DNA of 64,000 nt. Source: Candidatus Aminicenantota bacterium (lineage in GTDB: Bacteria > Acidobacteriota > Aminicenantia > UBA2199). Under the pieces are notes generated by a model. It was given only the letters and a program-made list of their open reading frames with translations, did not search any database and had not been told where the DNA came from. The position numbers and the translations under genes were made by a program. Positions 7,820 through 18,421 of this stretch are shown in pieces. The number at the start of each line of letters is the position of its first letter. Within the stretch, counting starts at the first letter, position 1. The stretch covers positions 1 to 64,000 of the forward strand of contig JAPKZK010000041.1 in the NCBI GenBank assembly GCA_026393835.1. Direction: 5' to 3'.

Positions 7820-10800
7820 GCAAATGATGCGTTTTCGAAGTTTCCCTTGCCGGTCATTTTCATGGAATAGATGGTGGAGATACCGGGTTCGTTCATGCTG
7901 ATCCCGTATATATAATCGGCTTCTTCCATGGTCTTGAAATTATGGGTGATAATGAGAAATTGGGTTTTCTCTTTTAATTTATGAAGAAACTTTAAAAACC
8001 GCTGGATATTGGCTTCATCCAGCGAGGCGTCCACTTCGTCGAACACGCAAAAGGGCGAGGGTTTGTATTCGAACAGGGCAAATAAAAAGGCCAGGGAGGT
8101 AAGGGTTTTTTCGCCGCCGGACAGCAGTTTTAAATTGAGCAGCCGTTTGCCCGGGGGCTGGGCTTTGATCTCAAGGCCGGTTTCAAGCACGTCGTCGGGT
8201 TCCATTAAACAAAGTTCGGCTTCGCCGCCTTCAAATAGGATCTTGAAATTTTTTAAAAAATTTTCTTTTATGGTATTAAAGGCTTCGGTAAAACTGACCC
8301 GCGACTCTTCATCGATTTTTTTGATGGCGGTGTTCATATCCTCGATGGACCTGACGACATCATCCCTCTGGGTTAACAGGAAATTGTAATCCGTAGTCAG
8401 CAGTTCGAATTCGGATTCGGCGGAAAAATTCAACTTGTTGCTGTCCCGCATCTTGATCATCCGCTCATTAAGCTCATCAATGCGCTTCTCCAATTCCGTT
8501 AAACTTAAATCCGGCAACTCCGCAGCCGACCCGGTTTCCAGTTCCACGTCCGCATCGATATCCAGGTTGTCCAATTCGATATTCAATTCTTTGAACGCCA
8601 GGTCCTGCAGTTGAAAGATATCCTTTTTCAGGGAGGACAGGTTGATTTCATACTCTTTTTTATTTTCTTTAACCTCTTCCAGGGTCTTTCTCCTGGCGTT
8701 TAAATCGACGGAAAGGTTTTTCAATTCAGTATTCAATTCGCCGAATTCTTTTTCCTGTCCCTTGACAACCGCTTCCATATCATCCTTTAGCCGGGTCCAT
8801 TCTTTAAGTTCGTTGTTGAGTTCCTCTTCCCGGGTATTTTGCCCCCCGATTTCCTGTTCCAATTTCGCCATTTCCAGTTCATTGGTTTTGCAGTTGTTTT
8901 CCAGTTTGTTGATGGTATTTTTATATGTTTTAAGATTGGCGTTGGAAGAGTTGATCTTCTCTTTAACCAGGTTGATGGCATTTTCTTTCTGGAGGTAATC
9001 TTTTTCGATTTGATTGATATCTTCTTTGATGCGTTCCACTTGTTCGCGGAATTCGTCCCGTTTTTGGTTCAGCCCGTTAAATGTTTCTTCCAGTTCGGCG
9101 TTTTTAATATCCAGGATCTCGAATTCGTCCTGCAGTTTCTCTTTTTCCGAGGCCAGCAATTCCATTTCCGATTGAGTAAAGCGGATGCGTTTCAAACTGG
9201 ATTCGCTGTTCTTTTTCAGGGTATCCAGGCCGGATTTCAATTGCATGAGTTTTTTTTCCGTTTCCTGGAGTTCGGAGCGGCAGACTTCCAATTTTTTAGT
9301 TAATCCCGGTTCATTTTCTTTTTCTTTTTCCAGGTTTGTTTTTACCCTGTCCGCTTTTTCAGAGGTTTCCGCTTTTTTCTCGTCGATTTCCCGGATCTCG
9401 TCGATCACATCCAGGATACCTTTTTCCCGGTTCCGGATCAGCAGGCCGTCCCTGGTAATGGTTTCCCCGCTTTCCGTCACGATGTCGACGCCGTATTTGA
9501 CGAACAACGCCATCCCGTTTTTAAGGTTATCCACCAGGGCGCCGTTTTTGAAAAAATCCTTCACCCCGGGCGCCCCGGGGGTCTCCAGGGTAAATAAATC
9601 CTTGACCCAGGCAATAAAACCCGCTTCATTTCGGATTTGTTTGACAATATCGGGCGTATCGGTTGTTTCCGCCGGGGCTGCATTTTTCCCGCCCTTTAAA
9701 AGGCATTTATTGAGATTATATTTAAAAAAGTCTTCATTCTGTTCCAGCAGGGGGGCGTCCATCTCTTCATAATAAAAATTTTCAAGCAGGGGGTGGTATT
9801 TCTTGTCGGCTTTGACCAGGTCCTGTAAATAGCCGTGGTGTTTGAGGTCCGAAATATCCACTGCCGCCCCCACGATCTTTTTTTTGATTTCCAGGTACTT
9901 CGCTTTTTGGTTTTCCAGGTTGCGAATTTCATTCTTAAAATTCTGTGCTTCGGTGGTCAATTCATCGATGATGCGTTTGTTTTCCTTGAATTGAGTTTCG
10001 ATGCCTTTGAAGAGTTCTTGTTTTTGAGTTTGACCGGCAGTGAGTCGGTCGAATTCCGCCCCGGTTTTTTTCATTTCTTCATCGTCCGCCTGGACCTGGT
10101 TTGTCAGTTGGTCCACGAAATTCTGTTTGGCGGTTATTTCGTTTTCGATGCGCATCATTCGTTTATCGATATCTTTAATTTTATTAGAGACGGCGGTCAG
10201 TTGGTTCTGGCTGTTAAATATCTCGCTTTTCAAGCCGGCGTTCTCCCGGTTGGTGTTTTCCAGGCGGTCGTTGAGGTCCGTCAGCACCGATTCCAGCGCT
10301 TCGTAACCGGCGGTTTCTTCCTTTAATTTCAATTCCAGTTCCGTGATATAGTTGCCGGTGGTTTCCAATTGTTTGCCGGCGTCCGCGCTTTCTTTTTTGT
10401 CATCGATCATGGCTTGTTTGATTTCGCCGATTTTCTGGCTTTTGAATCCCCTACCCTGTTTGGAGCGGTCCACCTCACTTTTGGCGGATAGAATTTTCTT
10501 GTTGAAATCGAATATTTTTTGTTGGTTTTGTTTCAGGTCTTTATCCAGGAGCCAGCGTTTTTCTTCCAACTGCATCACGGATTTTTCAAGGGCATTGATC
10601 TCCATAACCTTTGTGGTTTCATGGTTAATCAGCTTTTCTATCTCTGTTTGATATTTGTTAAAGTCCAGTTGGTACATATCCTGTTTTCGTTTCAAAAGAG
10701 TTTTCAGGTGAATGGTCTTATCGTTTTTGACTTTCCGGTAGCGCTGAACATAATTGACCTGGTTTCTTAACTCTTTGAGCCGGTTTTCCTTATCGGTGAT

Positions 10801-11367
10801 AAGTATTTGCAGGTTATCCAGGTTTTGTTGGGCAATGAGCAGTTTATTGGCGGTTTCCTTTTTTCTCAGCAGGTATTTGGAGATATCGGCGGCTTCTTCG
10901 ATCAGCATTCGTTTTTCAGAAGGCTTGAGGGACACCAGTTTTTCAATGCTCCCTTGTTCGAAGATAAAATAGTTAGTGCCGCCCATGCGCAATTGGAACA
11001 ACATATCCTGGATATCTTTGTTTCGGCAGAAGCGTTCATTGAGGATGTATTTACTTTCGCCGTCCCTGAAGAAGCGGCGGGCGATATAGATTTCCTCGCC
11101 ATTGTTGGAGAAATAAGCGCCCACTTCGGTCATACCAAGGGGTTTCTTGGAGGAGCTGCCGTTAAAGATGAGGTCTTCGTTGTTTTCGCCGCGCAGGTTT
11201 TTAATTTTTTGTTCGCCCATGACCCACAGCACAGAGTCCACGATGTTGCTTTTCCCGCAGCCGTTAGGGCCGATGATGGCCGTTATGCCTTGATGAAGTT
11301 TAATAACGGTCTTGTCCGGGAACGATTTAAAGCCATGCAGTTCAAGTCTGTCCAGGTAAATTTCCAT
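7816..11367 (-). CDS. smc: chromosome segregation protein SMC
   Basis: Structural maintenance of chromosomes ATPase, which organises and helps segregate the chromosome, normally with ScpA and ScpB (neither is seen here). Length 1183 residues is typical. The N-terminal head has Walker A GPNGCGKSN at about residues 33-41. Two long coiled-coil arms flank a hinge at about residues 505-650. The C-terminal head carries the signature LSGGEKTL (about 1079) and Walker B FCVFDEVDASLDEAN. The start MEIYLDRLELHGFKSF is the conserved SMC beginning. It overlaps the secreted-protein gene by 4 bp at the 3' end. The 790-bp region upstream has no other gene. Confidence 0.97.
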   Translation of the reverse strand: MEIYLDRLELHGFKSFPDKTVIKLHQGITAIIGPNGCGKSNIVDSVLWVMGEQKIKNLRGENNEDLIFNGSSSKKPLGMTEVGAYFSNNGEEIYIARRFFRDGESKYILNERFCRNKDIQDMLFQLRMGGTNYFIFEQGSIEKLVSLKPSEKRMLIEEAADISKYLLRKKETANKLLIAQQNLDNLQILITDKENRLKELRNQVNYVQRYRKVKNDKTIHLKTLLKRKQDMYQLDFNKYQTEIEKLINHETTKVMEINALEKSVMQLEEKRWLLDKDLKQNQQKIFDFNKKILSAKSEVDRSKQGRGFKSQKIGEIKQAMIDDKKESADAGKQLETTGNYITELELKLKEETAGYEALESVLTDLNDRLENTNRENAGLKSEIFNSQNQLTAVSNKIKDIDKRMMRIENEITAKQNFVDQLTNQVQADDEEMKKTGAEFDRLTAGQTQKQELFKGIETQFKENKRIIDELTTEAQNFKNEIRNLENQKAKYLEIKKKIVGAAVDISDLKHHGYLQDLVKADKKYHPLLENFYYEEMDAPLLEQNEDFFKYNLNKCLLKGGKNAAPAETTDTPDIVKQIRNEAGFIAWVKDLFTLETPGAPGVKDFFKNGALVDNLKNGMALFVKYGVDIVTESGETITRDGLLIRNREKGILDVIDEIREIDEKKAETSEKADRVKTNLEKEKENEPGLTKKLEVCRSELQETEKKLMQLKSGLDTLKKNSESSLKRIRFTQSEMELLASEKEKLQDEFEILDIKNAELEETFNGLNQKRDEFREQVERIKEDINQIEKDYLQKENAINLVKEKINSSNANLKTYKNTINKLENNCKTNELEMAKLEQEIGGQNTREEELNNELKEWTRLKDDMEAVVKGQEKEFGELNTELKNLSVDLNARRKTLEEVKENKKEYEINLSSLKKDIFQLQDLAFKELNIELDNLDIDADVELETGSAAELPDLSLTELEKRIDELNERMIKMRDSNKLNFSAESEFELLTTDYNFLLTQRDDVVRSIEDMNTAIKKIDEESRVSFTEAFNTIKENFLKNFKILFEGGEAELCLMEPDDVLETGLEIKAQPPGKRLLNLKLLSGGEKTLTSLAFLFALFEYKPSPFCVFDEVDASLDEANIQRFLKFLHKLKEKTQFLIITHNFKTMEEADYIYGISMNEPGISTIYSMKMTGKGNFENASFA

Positions 11368-11406
11368 TCTTTATCACTCGCTGTAAAAAATCAGGATATA
11401 GAATAG

Positions 11407-12032
11407 AATACCATATTTTGCAGGTTTTGGGAATAGTTGAATCAAGTCCGCAAATTTGCCCAGAGATGTACTAATTTAAAAAAGGAAAAAAGAGAAATAC
11501 AAGAAATCTTTCAAAAAGACAATTACTGGCTATTTCAACCCCAAGAACCTTAATATTAGCGCCCCAACAAAATAAACTTGAACTTCCGCGCTCTTTTTTG
11601 TAGTTAATAAATTTAGCTGCGTATTTTATTTTTATTTTATAAATATTGAATTTAGATTAATTTATAGATGTCACTCTCAACTTTCATCATATTCCATTAT
11701 TTTGTTTTTTATTATTGCGAGCATTCTTGCTACCGGCACTGCTTAATTTTGGATTTCGGAACTTGAAAAAGTTGAAATTATCTTGAAATTTACTTGAAAC
11801 TGCCGCCTCCTCCACCACCCGCCCTGGAGGTGCGGGGGATTTGCGATTTAAAAAATCTTTAAATCGCCTTTAATCGCCTTTTAATTGTGAGTTTAATAGG
11901 GTTTAAAGGAAGCAGTTGGCGGCTGGCGATTGGCGCACAGGTAAGGATAATATCTACTTCGCGTCCTTCGCGTTCTTCGCGGCTAAGTTTTTCGTGGAAA
12001 TTGGTGTAATTCGTGGGCTTGTTTTTTCAACG
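11407..12032. other. gene-free, AT-rich stretch upstream of smc
   Basis: No convincing gene on either strand. The first 350 bp are AT-rich without long open frames. Around 11805-11890 there is a short GC-rich inverted segment and repeated AAATCGCCTTTAATCGCC units. From about 11955 to 12025 lies a copy of the CTTCGCG-TTCTTCGCGG / AATTCGTGG dispersed repeat that also occurs near 12850, 30930, 32180, 32865 and 53940. Confidence 0.5.
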
Positions 12033-12067
12033 TTGAAAAATAATGAGAAATAGTCTATAATTGGAAT
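12033..12067 (+). promoter_or_regulatory. sigma-70-like promoter predicting a leaderless transcript
   Basis: TTGAAA (12033-12038), a 17-bp spacer and TATAAT (12056-12061) are followed by exactly 6 bases and ATG at 12068. Transcription would start at or within a base of the start codon, and no ribosome-binding site is present. The same geometry recurs before the genes at 13355 and 31132. Confidence 0.7.
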
Positions 12068-12776
12068 ATGATGAGTCCCGGAAAACAATTAAACGATAAG
12101 AGCAAGCCCGGTAAACGGAGAAAAAAAGAAGATTCCGCCTGGAAAGAAATCGCGATTGGAAATCGGTACACCCGTGATTAGCCTGGCCATATTAACGGAT
12201 GATGATGAAAACTACAGGCCAAATGAATACCGGGTGAGTTTTTGTGATTTTGAACTGCGGATGAAAATCCCGGTTGTGAAAATCATGGATTTTAAGTGGA
12301 AAAAAGAGCACCGGGAAAGACTGGAAAAAGCCACCGATCCGATGGCATTGGTTATCAAAGCGCAGATAAAGAGTATAGAATTGAAGAAAGCCGGCGAAGA
12401 CACCCGGTATGAAGCGGTAAAGGAGTTGATCCGGGAGTGTTACCGGGCTGGCTATTCGAGTAATGATATTTACCCGGTAATGAAATTTATCGAATGGGTT
12501 ATCCGTATATCCAAAGAAAACGAAAAACGGTTAAAAGAAGAAATCGTAAGAATAGAGGAGGTTTATAACATGCCATATTTAGCATCATGGGAAAGATCAG
12601 CAAAGAGAAAAGGAAAAATAGAAGGAAAAGTTGAAGGACTTGAAGAAGGAATGGAATTAAAGGCCAAAGAGACAGCAAAGAAAATGATCGATAAAGGATT
12701 TGAACTGGAAGTAGTAATGGATATATCCGGTCTGAAAAAAGAAGAGGTTCAAAAATTGGCTTCAGTTTTCAATTAA
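12068..12776 (+). pseudogene. Rpn/PD-(D/E)XK family gene with nuclease core deleted
   Basis: The N-terminal part from the ATG at 12068 reads MMSPGKQLNDKSKPGKRRKK and then SAWKEI before it runs out of frame and stops at about 12180. The C-terminal part is open in another frame from a TTG at 12156 to 12776 and reads VISLAILTDDDENYRPNEYR, then a helical tail, then KGKIEGKVEGLEEG and a C-terminal IsGLKKEEV-type segment. Both ends are characteristic of the Rpn (recombination-promoting nuclease/putative transposase) family. The expected middle, with the PD-(D/E)XK catalytic residues, is missing. The junction near 12150-12165 looks like a simple internal deletion that also shifted the frame. A shortened protein from the TTG is possible but could not be a nuclease. 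Confidence 0.75.
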
Positions 12777-12779
12777 GCA

Positions 12780-13315
12780 GTAGAAGCCACGGACGAAATG
12801 GAAACACGGACGGGCACTGACAAATGGTAGAAGAGAAGAAAAAGCAGGACGCCCGCGAAACCCGCGAAAGACGCGAAGAAATAAATTTGTCCACAGATTC
12901 CACAGATTTACACAGATTTTTTTCAAAACTGACCACTGACCAATGACCACTAACCCCTTAGCCCGGTCGAGCCGGAACCAAAAAGGCCTGGCTCGCCGGG
13001 AAATCTCAAATTACAAACCACAAATTACAAACAAATTCAAAATTCAAATGATAAAAATTCAAAACGAAAGCCGGGCGGGCACGGGGGTCCGCCCCTACGG
13101 AATTTTGATCACTGATCCCTGACCCCTGAATCCTGATTCACAGTTTCGGTCATGTCTTTTTGTTTTTTGTTTGTTTTTTTGTTCATTGTCCCTTTGTTAT
13201 TTGTTTGTGGTTTGTGATTTGTGATTTGTAATTTTATTTTTTGCCAGAAAATGTCAGGATTTGACGTGTTATTAATTAGTGTCCCTTTGTGCCTTTGTGT
13301 CTTTGTGGCTATTTT
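12780..13315. repeat. cluster of dispersed intergenic repeats
   Basis: This gene-free gap holds several short repeat families in series: GCCACGGACG-type, CGCGAAACCCGCGAAAGACG-type, CCACAGATTCCACAGATTT (about 12892), CTGACCACTGACCAATGACC (about 12930), and AAATTACAAACCACAAATTAC (about 13006-13030). The last is matched in opposite orientation by TTTGTGGTTTGTGATTTGTG (about 13202-13225), so the 200 bp between them could form a long imperfect stem. The first three families recur in other gaps of this window. Confidence 0.6.
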
Positions 13316-13319
13316 TTAA

Positions 13320-13354
13320 TTGACATCATTGCCTCTTCCTTGTAAAATTAGTCT
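13320..13354 (+). promoter_or_regulatory. promoter of the kinase gene, leaderless geometry
   Basis: A perfect -35 box TTGACA (13320-13325), 17-bp spacer and -10 TAAAAT (13343-13348) are followed by 6 bases and the ATG at 13355. There is no Shine-Dalgarno sequence, so the mRNA is predicted to begin at the start codon. Confidence 0.75.
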
Positions 13355-15337
13355 ATGAAAAAGCATAACTGGAAAGAATTGCCGGAAGTGAAGTACCTGG
13401 AAAATACTATCGACAAAGATAGATACGAAATCAAAGAATTCCTGGGCGCCGGGGGATTCGGCGTTGTACTTAAGGTGTGGGACAAAACCCTCGCAAAACA
13501 TATGGCCTTTAAGATTATGAAATTGGATACCCTGCTGGAGGTTTTAGATGAAAATAACCCGGACCCTTTCGACCGGTTCATGAGGGAAGCGCGGTATATA
13601 GCAAATTTTGACCACCCGGCAATTGTTAAAATCAATGATATTGGGAATTTCGATTTGCCCAGGATCAAAGAAGAACCAAAAATTAACCTCCCCTATATCA
13701 TCATGGATTATATAGAAGGGGAAAGCCTTGATGAGGAGATCAAAAAAAAAGTCACTCTTTCCCTTGTCAGAATAATTGAAATTTCTAATGACATCCTCTC
13801 GGCTTTATCTTACATGCATTCCAAAAAGTTTATTCATAGGGACCTCAAGCCAGGTAACATTATATTGGACGCCCAAAACAAAAAGGCTGTCATTATTGAC
13901 TTTGGGCTTGCTAAAAACCTGGCTGGATATACGAATTTGACCCGGAGTAAATATATAATGGGGAGCTATCCGTATATGCCGCCGGAACAATGGAGGGGTG
14001 AGGATGTTAATTTGGGTTCAGATATCTACTCGTTTGGAGTGATGTTGTTTGAAATGGCCACAGGGACCCTTCCTTTCAGGGGAGAACCCGAAGTTATTAT
14101 GCAGCAGCACTTTAAAGCCCCGGTCCCGGGGATTGAAGAAAGAACCGACAGCTTATCCCCGGAAATTGCAAAAGGCCTGGATAAAATTATAAAAAAAGCA
14201 ATGGCCAAAGAGCCTGCGGAAAGGTATTCCACCCCCGATGAATTAAGGATAGACTTGAACGCTCTTTTAGCCTCAAGAAGCATTATACGTGAAGTTACCC
14301 CACCCCCAAAGCATACCCCCCCGATATTCAAAATAGAAAAAAAACTCCTGGGGTATGCCGCTGTTGTCCTTACCATTATTATTTTGGGGTATCTGGTTGT
14401 TGCTTTACAGGTATTTTCTCCGCCTCATGCGGGCGATCAAAAGGGAAAACAAATAAAGCCTAAACCAGGTACCATCCACCCCTTCCGGGTAACACAACCG
14501 GATCAAAAAAAGCAGGCTGCTGAGCCAATTGAAAACGAGGGGGTAGATGATTTCTATCTTCATATGAAAAATATCTCTACCAATAGACAGGGGTATTGGG
14601 AGTTGAAGCTTTTCAACGGGACCATCATGGTATATATTCCGCCCGGGGAATTGTTTAATAAGCCTGCTTCTTTTATCGAGGGATATTGGATATCTAAATA
14701 TGAGGTTACTATCGGCCAATATGAGACTTTTTTCAAGGAAACGGGAAAAGGAAAAGACCCTGCTGAGGTTGAGGATCAATGGGCCGGAAAACGGAAGCCG
14801 ATGGTATATGTATCATGGGATGACGCCATTCAATATTGTAAATGGATGGGAAAGAAGACGGGCTTAACATTCCGGCTTCCTACCGACTGGGAATGGGAAA
14901 AAGCGGCAAGAGGAAAGGCAAAAACCGTTTATTATTGGGGCAACAGCAAGAATATCGCCTGTAGATATGCCAATATTGCGGATAATTCACTAAAAAAAAT
15001 ACAGATGGTGGACAATGTATATCGTACCGATGGCTATATGTATACGGCCCCGGTGGGAAAATTCAGACCCAATTCATTCGGATTGTATGACATGACCGGC
15101 AATGTTTGGGAGTGGGTAATGGAACCTGGCGGCGCTGAAAAAAAAGAATTGAAAACAGTTCGGGGCGGATGTTGGGGTAGTGCGATGAAAGACTTTCAAT
15201 TGGATGCGTCACAGTCTTTTTCCCGTAACGATGGCAGTCGTACCACTGTGGGGTTTAGACCCGTCGTGGAAAGCAAGCTGTTCAACGCGCTACTATTTAA
15301 TATTATTTGGAAAATCCATATCCAGATTAATTTTTAA
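13355..15337 (+). CDS. Ser/Thr protein kinase fused to a formylglycine-enzyme-like (SUMF1) domain
   Basis: A membrane-spanning Hanks-type kinase. The kinase domain covers about residues 20-300: glycine loop [14 protein letters not shown], catalytic D163 in HRDLKPGN, and D182 in DFGLA. One membrane segment follows at about residues 331-352 ([20 protein letters not shown]), then a Pro/Lys-rich linker. The C-terminal part (about residues 425-650) is an FGE-sulfatase/SUMF1 domain ([56 protein letters not shown]), which should be outside the cytoplasm. It lacks the paired active-site cysteines of true formylglycine-generating enzymes, so a sensing or binding role is more likely than sulfatase activation. 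It converges on the kinase-actin gene, with 24 bp between the stops. Confidence 0.88.
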   Translation: MKKHNWKELPEVKYLENTIDKDRYEIKEFLGAGGFGVVLKVWDKTLAKHMAFKIMKLDTLLEVLDENNPDPFDRFMREARYIANFDHPAIVKINDIGNFDLPRIKEEPKINLPYIIMDYIEGESLDEEIKKKVTLSLVRIIEISNDILSALSYMHSKKFIHRDLKPGNIILDAQNKKAVIIDFGLAKNLAGYTNLTRSKYIMGSYPYMPPEQWRGEDVNLGSDIYSFGVMLFEMATGTLPFRGEPEVIMQQHFKAPVPGIEERTDSLSPEIAKGLDKIIKKAMAKEPAERYSTPDELRIDLNALLASRSIIREVTPPPKHTPPIFKIEKKLLGYAAVVLTIIILGYLVVALQVFSPPHAGDQKGKQIKPKPGTIHPFRVTQPDQKKQAAEPIENEGVDDFYLHMKNISTNRQGYWELKLFNGTIMVYIPPGELFNKPASFIEGYWISKYEVTIGQYETFFKETGKGKDPAEVEDQWAGKRKPMVYVSWDDAIQYCKWMGKKTGLTFRLPTDWEWEKAARGKAKTVYYWGNSKNIACRYANIADNSLKKIQMVDNVYRTDGYMYTAPVGKFRPNSFGLYDMTGNVWEWVMEPGGAEKKELKTVRGGCWGSAMKDFQLDASQSFSRNDGSRTTVGFRPVVESKLFNALLFNIIWKIHIQINF

Positions 15338-15361
15338 CAACAGAGAATTTTCCAGCGAAAT

Positions 15362-18300
15362 TCACTTTATTAAAACTACAGGCCAAACTTTCGGAAAAAT
15401 GGACTCGGATATTGATCCGTATGAGGCAATTTTAAATTTGTGAATATCGTTAATAATGATGAGACATTCGTCTTTTAAATATTTGACTCTAAACTCCTGC
15501 GTATCGGGAAAAGGATTTATAAGGGCAGTTGAACCGTCAAAAAATTTCGGTGGATTTTCTCGAGTAAAAGTATGAGGTGCTCTTGGTGAATAAAAAAACC
15601 AGTAGTTTGATTTATAATCAAAAGTTAAAACCACATCGGTGCCAGTATTTAAAGCTTTCATATCAAGAATCTTAAACTCATAGTCCGGGGTACGGATAGA
15701 GTTCATAAATCCATAGGTCCCATGCAGTTCATTACGATTCGCCCAAAGATGCCCGGCATTTTTATATATAACCGCCCCACGGCAGCAAGCCTCTTTGGCT
15801 TCTTCATTTTTAAGAAAAATTAAATTAGTTGAGGGAAGATTCAATTTTGAAAATGAACATTTAATTGCTTTCTGGATGGGTTTAAATTGAGAGGCTTGGC
15901 CAGCCACGACTACAACCGTTGGTTTTTCCATAATCATTTTTCCAACTATTTGCATTGATTTTCCCCTTGGAGATGGTACAAATTCACGCGCTGAGAGATT
16001 ATCTCCCAGGCTCAGAATAAGGTCCTCAACATTCTCTTTCACATATACTTCAATTTTTTTTATAAGATCACTCAGTTTCGCTTTTTGGATTTTGAAGATC
16101 GCAGTTAAACTCTCATAAAAAAATCTCATCGAATTCCCAGGCAGTTTATCTATAATAAGGACATTCCTTAACTCCTGACGGAAAGAATCGTACAAATTTT
16201 GCTTATCCCAGGTTCTCTCTTGCCAATTTGCGTCTATAGAGTTCAACCACTTATCAACCAGTTTATCAACATATTCAGCCTGCTCTTCACGGGATAGCCT
16301 GATGATATAATTTTCATCCATATTTTTTTTTATAGCAACAATAAAATTTTCCAGCGCTTCAAGGATTGGGCCCTGTGTCGTATGCCTGAAACCGGTTTTT
16401 TCCCTTACATGTAGGAAGTCAAATCCGGGATCAAGTTCTTTAAACCTGGATTGATCAAGAATCTCTCGAAGACATTGGTTATAGTACTCAGCAAAAATAT
16501 AATTCAAACGAATACCACCGTGACTTTTTCCTGAGCGGGCTTTTACATAAAATGTTTTGCGACTTTCCTCTCGTGTGCTATTGCATTTGCAGATTTCAAT
16601 AAAACTTAAATCGGTAGTGCCATGACCGATATCAAATGTTAGAATTTGAAAATCATCTAACGACCCTCTTCTCAGATTAGATCTGAATTTTTCATATTGT
16701 GTCGATTCATTCATGGCATCCAATACATAATAGGCAACCGCATCAGATTCATAAATAATATCTACACTTCCCATACCGGAATGCTTCATTACATATTTCT
16801 TGATGTTTTCAGCGTGCGTGAGGCTGTAAACGTTAGGAATTGTAAGAATTAATTGGTCTTCGATTTCTTGGCCAGCCTCATCTTTTGTTTTTCTATTTCT
16901 AAATTCTGAAGAGCTTAAAACAAAATTACGAATAATTTGTGTTAGCAAATGCTGAAGCAATTTTTCCGGGCTGTATCGTATTTCTTCTTTATTTATAGTT
17001 TCAATTATAGGAATAATTTCGCCAGCGCCCTCCTGGAAAATAATTTTGGGATTGGGCAGCACAATCCGGGAATGTGCCTGCCCTTTCTTATAAAAGTATT
17101 CAAAAAGGGATTTGTGATACTCCAAATCGCCATTTTTTTCTACCACCTTTCCTTCGACATCAATAAAATTCAATAACGCATGAGAATCCGGGAGATTTTC
17201 AGGCTGGCGACGTTCCATTAGAGCAACAAGGTTGCGGAGGCGTTTTGATTTCTCTTTTTCTCCATTCATTTCAGTCTCCAGGTAATCTATTTCATACTCA
17301 TCACCTCCGACCAAATATGGAGCAAATTCCTGCAAGTTAATATTTATCCGTTCCGGTTTTCCATAGAGTTGACAGCAAGCAGCCATAGTTTCAGAACCTA
17401 GATCAATAGAGACGAAATTTTTGCTACTTCCTCTTGAAAAATTATCAAAATAATTTTTTTCCACTATAACTTCTGTGGCAACATCCCTCTCTGCTATAAT
17501 AGCCCTATGATCATCTCCATATATTAATTCCATTAGCTCAATTTTAAAATTCTTTGCATTTTGATAACGTTCATTTGGATTTTTTGCCATCGCTTTTTGT
17601 ATAATCCTATTTATCACTTCCGGCAAGTTTGGATTTATTACCTTTATATCCGGAACAGGTTTATGGAAGTGTCCGCACATGACCTCGAAACTATTATTTC
17701 CTTTAAATGGTAATTCGCCAGATAACATTTGAAATAATACAGCTCCAAGAGAATAAATATCTATTTGGTATCCTACACGCTTACTATCTTCAAATTGTTC
17801 CGGCGCCATATAATTGGGAGTCCCAATTTGCATTCCAGTTTTCGTTAATTTCGTGTCAGACAATATATCTTTTGCCACCCCAAAATCTATTATAGTTGCT
17901 TTTCCAGACTTTTCTTCAACCATTATGTTGGCTGGTTTAATATCGCGGTGAACAACTTGCTGTTTGTGTATTTCATCTAATCCATTTAGAACATCTATCG
18001 CTATTTTAAGCGCCTTAATCATCTCCAGGGGGGCATTATTGCTTATGTATTTCTCTAGGTTTAAACCTTCTAAATATTCCATAGTTAAATATGGGATTTC
18101 AATTTGATTAATCTCATCCCAGACACTCCCGAACATATATATCTTTACTATATTGTCGTGAACTATATTTTTATAAAATTTCGCTTCTTTTAAAAATCTT
18201 ATCTGAACTTCCTTAAATTTATTATTATCGCTACTATTAATTTTTTTAAGCGTTTCTATGATGTACCGGACGTCCATCACCTTCAACGCACACAACGTAT

Positions 18301-18421
18301 TTGAAACTTTGTGCTCCATCAGGTAGACATTGGAAAAGGCTCCCCCTCCAAGGTTTTTTATTAATTTATACTCAATACCTAATTTTTCCAATATTTTCTC
18401 TAAGTCTTCATCTTTTTTCAT
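15362..18421 (-). CDS. Ser/Thr kinase fused to an actin/Hsp70-fold ATPase
   Basis: A 1019-residue cytoplasmic fusion. Residues about 15-290 are a Hanks-type kinase: loop GGGAFSNVY, ALKVMD, D160 in HRDIKPAN, and D179 in DFGVA. From about residue 337 to the end comes an actin-superfamily ATPase: phosphate 1 motif SIDLGSETMAA, the IPNVYSLTHAENI segment, YESDAVAYYVLDAM, phosphate 2 motif FDIGHGTTDLS (about 598) and adenosine motif VVVVAGQASQF (about 840). This half matches the separate ATPase at 26149-28215 closely along its full length. No membrane segment is seen. It is the last gene of a five-gene operon and starts immediately after the SEDS-PBP stop codon, with AGGAGA as ribosome-binding site. 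I infer it couples phosphorylation to the operon's envelope machine. Distant kinship to SrfB-type proteins is possible. Confidence 0.82.
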   Translation of the reverse strand: MKKDEDLEKILEKLGIEYKLIKNLGGGAFSNVYLMEHKVSNTLCALKVMDVRYIIETLKKINSSDNNKFKEVQIRFLKEAKFYKNIVHDNIVKIYMFGSVWDEINQIEIPYLTMEYLEGLNLEKYISNNAPLEMIKALKIAIDVLNGLDEIHKQQVVHRDIKPANIMVEEKSGKATIIDFGVAKDILSDTKLTKTGMQIGTPNYMAPEQFEDSKRVGYQIDIYSLGAVLFQMLSGELPFKGNNSFEVMCGHFHKPVPDIKVINPNLPEVINRIIQKAMAKNPNERYQNAKNFKIELMELIYGDDHRAIIAERDVATEVIVEKNYFDNFSRGSSKNFVSIDLGSETMAACCQLYGKPERININLQEFAPYLVGGDEYEIDYLETEMNGEKEKSKRLRNLVALMERRQPENLPDSHALLNFIDVEGKVVEKNGDLEYHKSLFEYFYKKGQAHSRIVLPNPKIIFQEGAGEIIPIIETINKEEIRYSPEKLLQHLLTQIIRNFVLSSSEFRNRKTKDEAGQEIEDQLILTIPNVYSLTHAENIKKYVMKHSGMGSVDIIYESDAVAYYVLDAMNESTQYEKFRSNLRRGSLDDFQILTFDIGHGTTDLSFIEICKCNSTREESRKTFYVKARSGKSHGGIRLNYIFAEYYNQCLREILDQSRFKELDPGFDFLHVREKTGFRHTTQGPILEALENFIVAIKKNMDENYIIRLSREEQAEYVDKLVDKWLNSIDANWQERTWDKQNLYDSFRQELRNVLIIDKLPGNSMRFFYESLTAIFKIQKAKLSDLIKKIEVYVKENVEDLILSLGDNLSAREFVPSPRGKSMQIVGKMIMEKPTVVVVAGQASQFKPIQKAIKCSFSKLNLPSTNLIFLKNEEAKEACCRGAVIYKNAGHLWANRNELHGTYGFMNSIRTPDYEFKILDMKALNTGTDVVLTFDYKSNYWFFYSPRAPHTFTRENPPKFFDGSTALINPFPDTQEFRVKYLKDECLIIINDIHKFKIASYGSISESIFPKVWPVVLIK

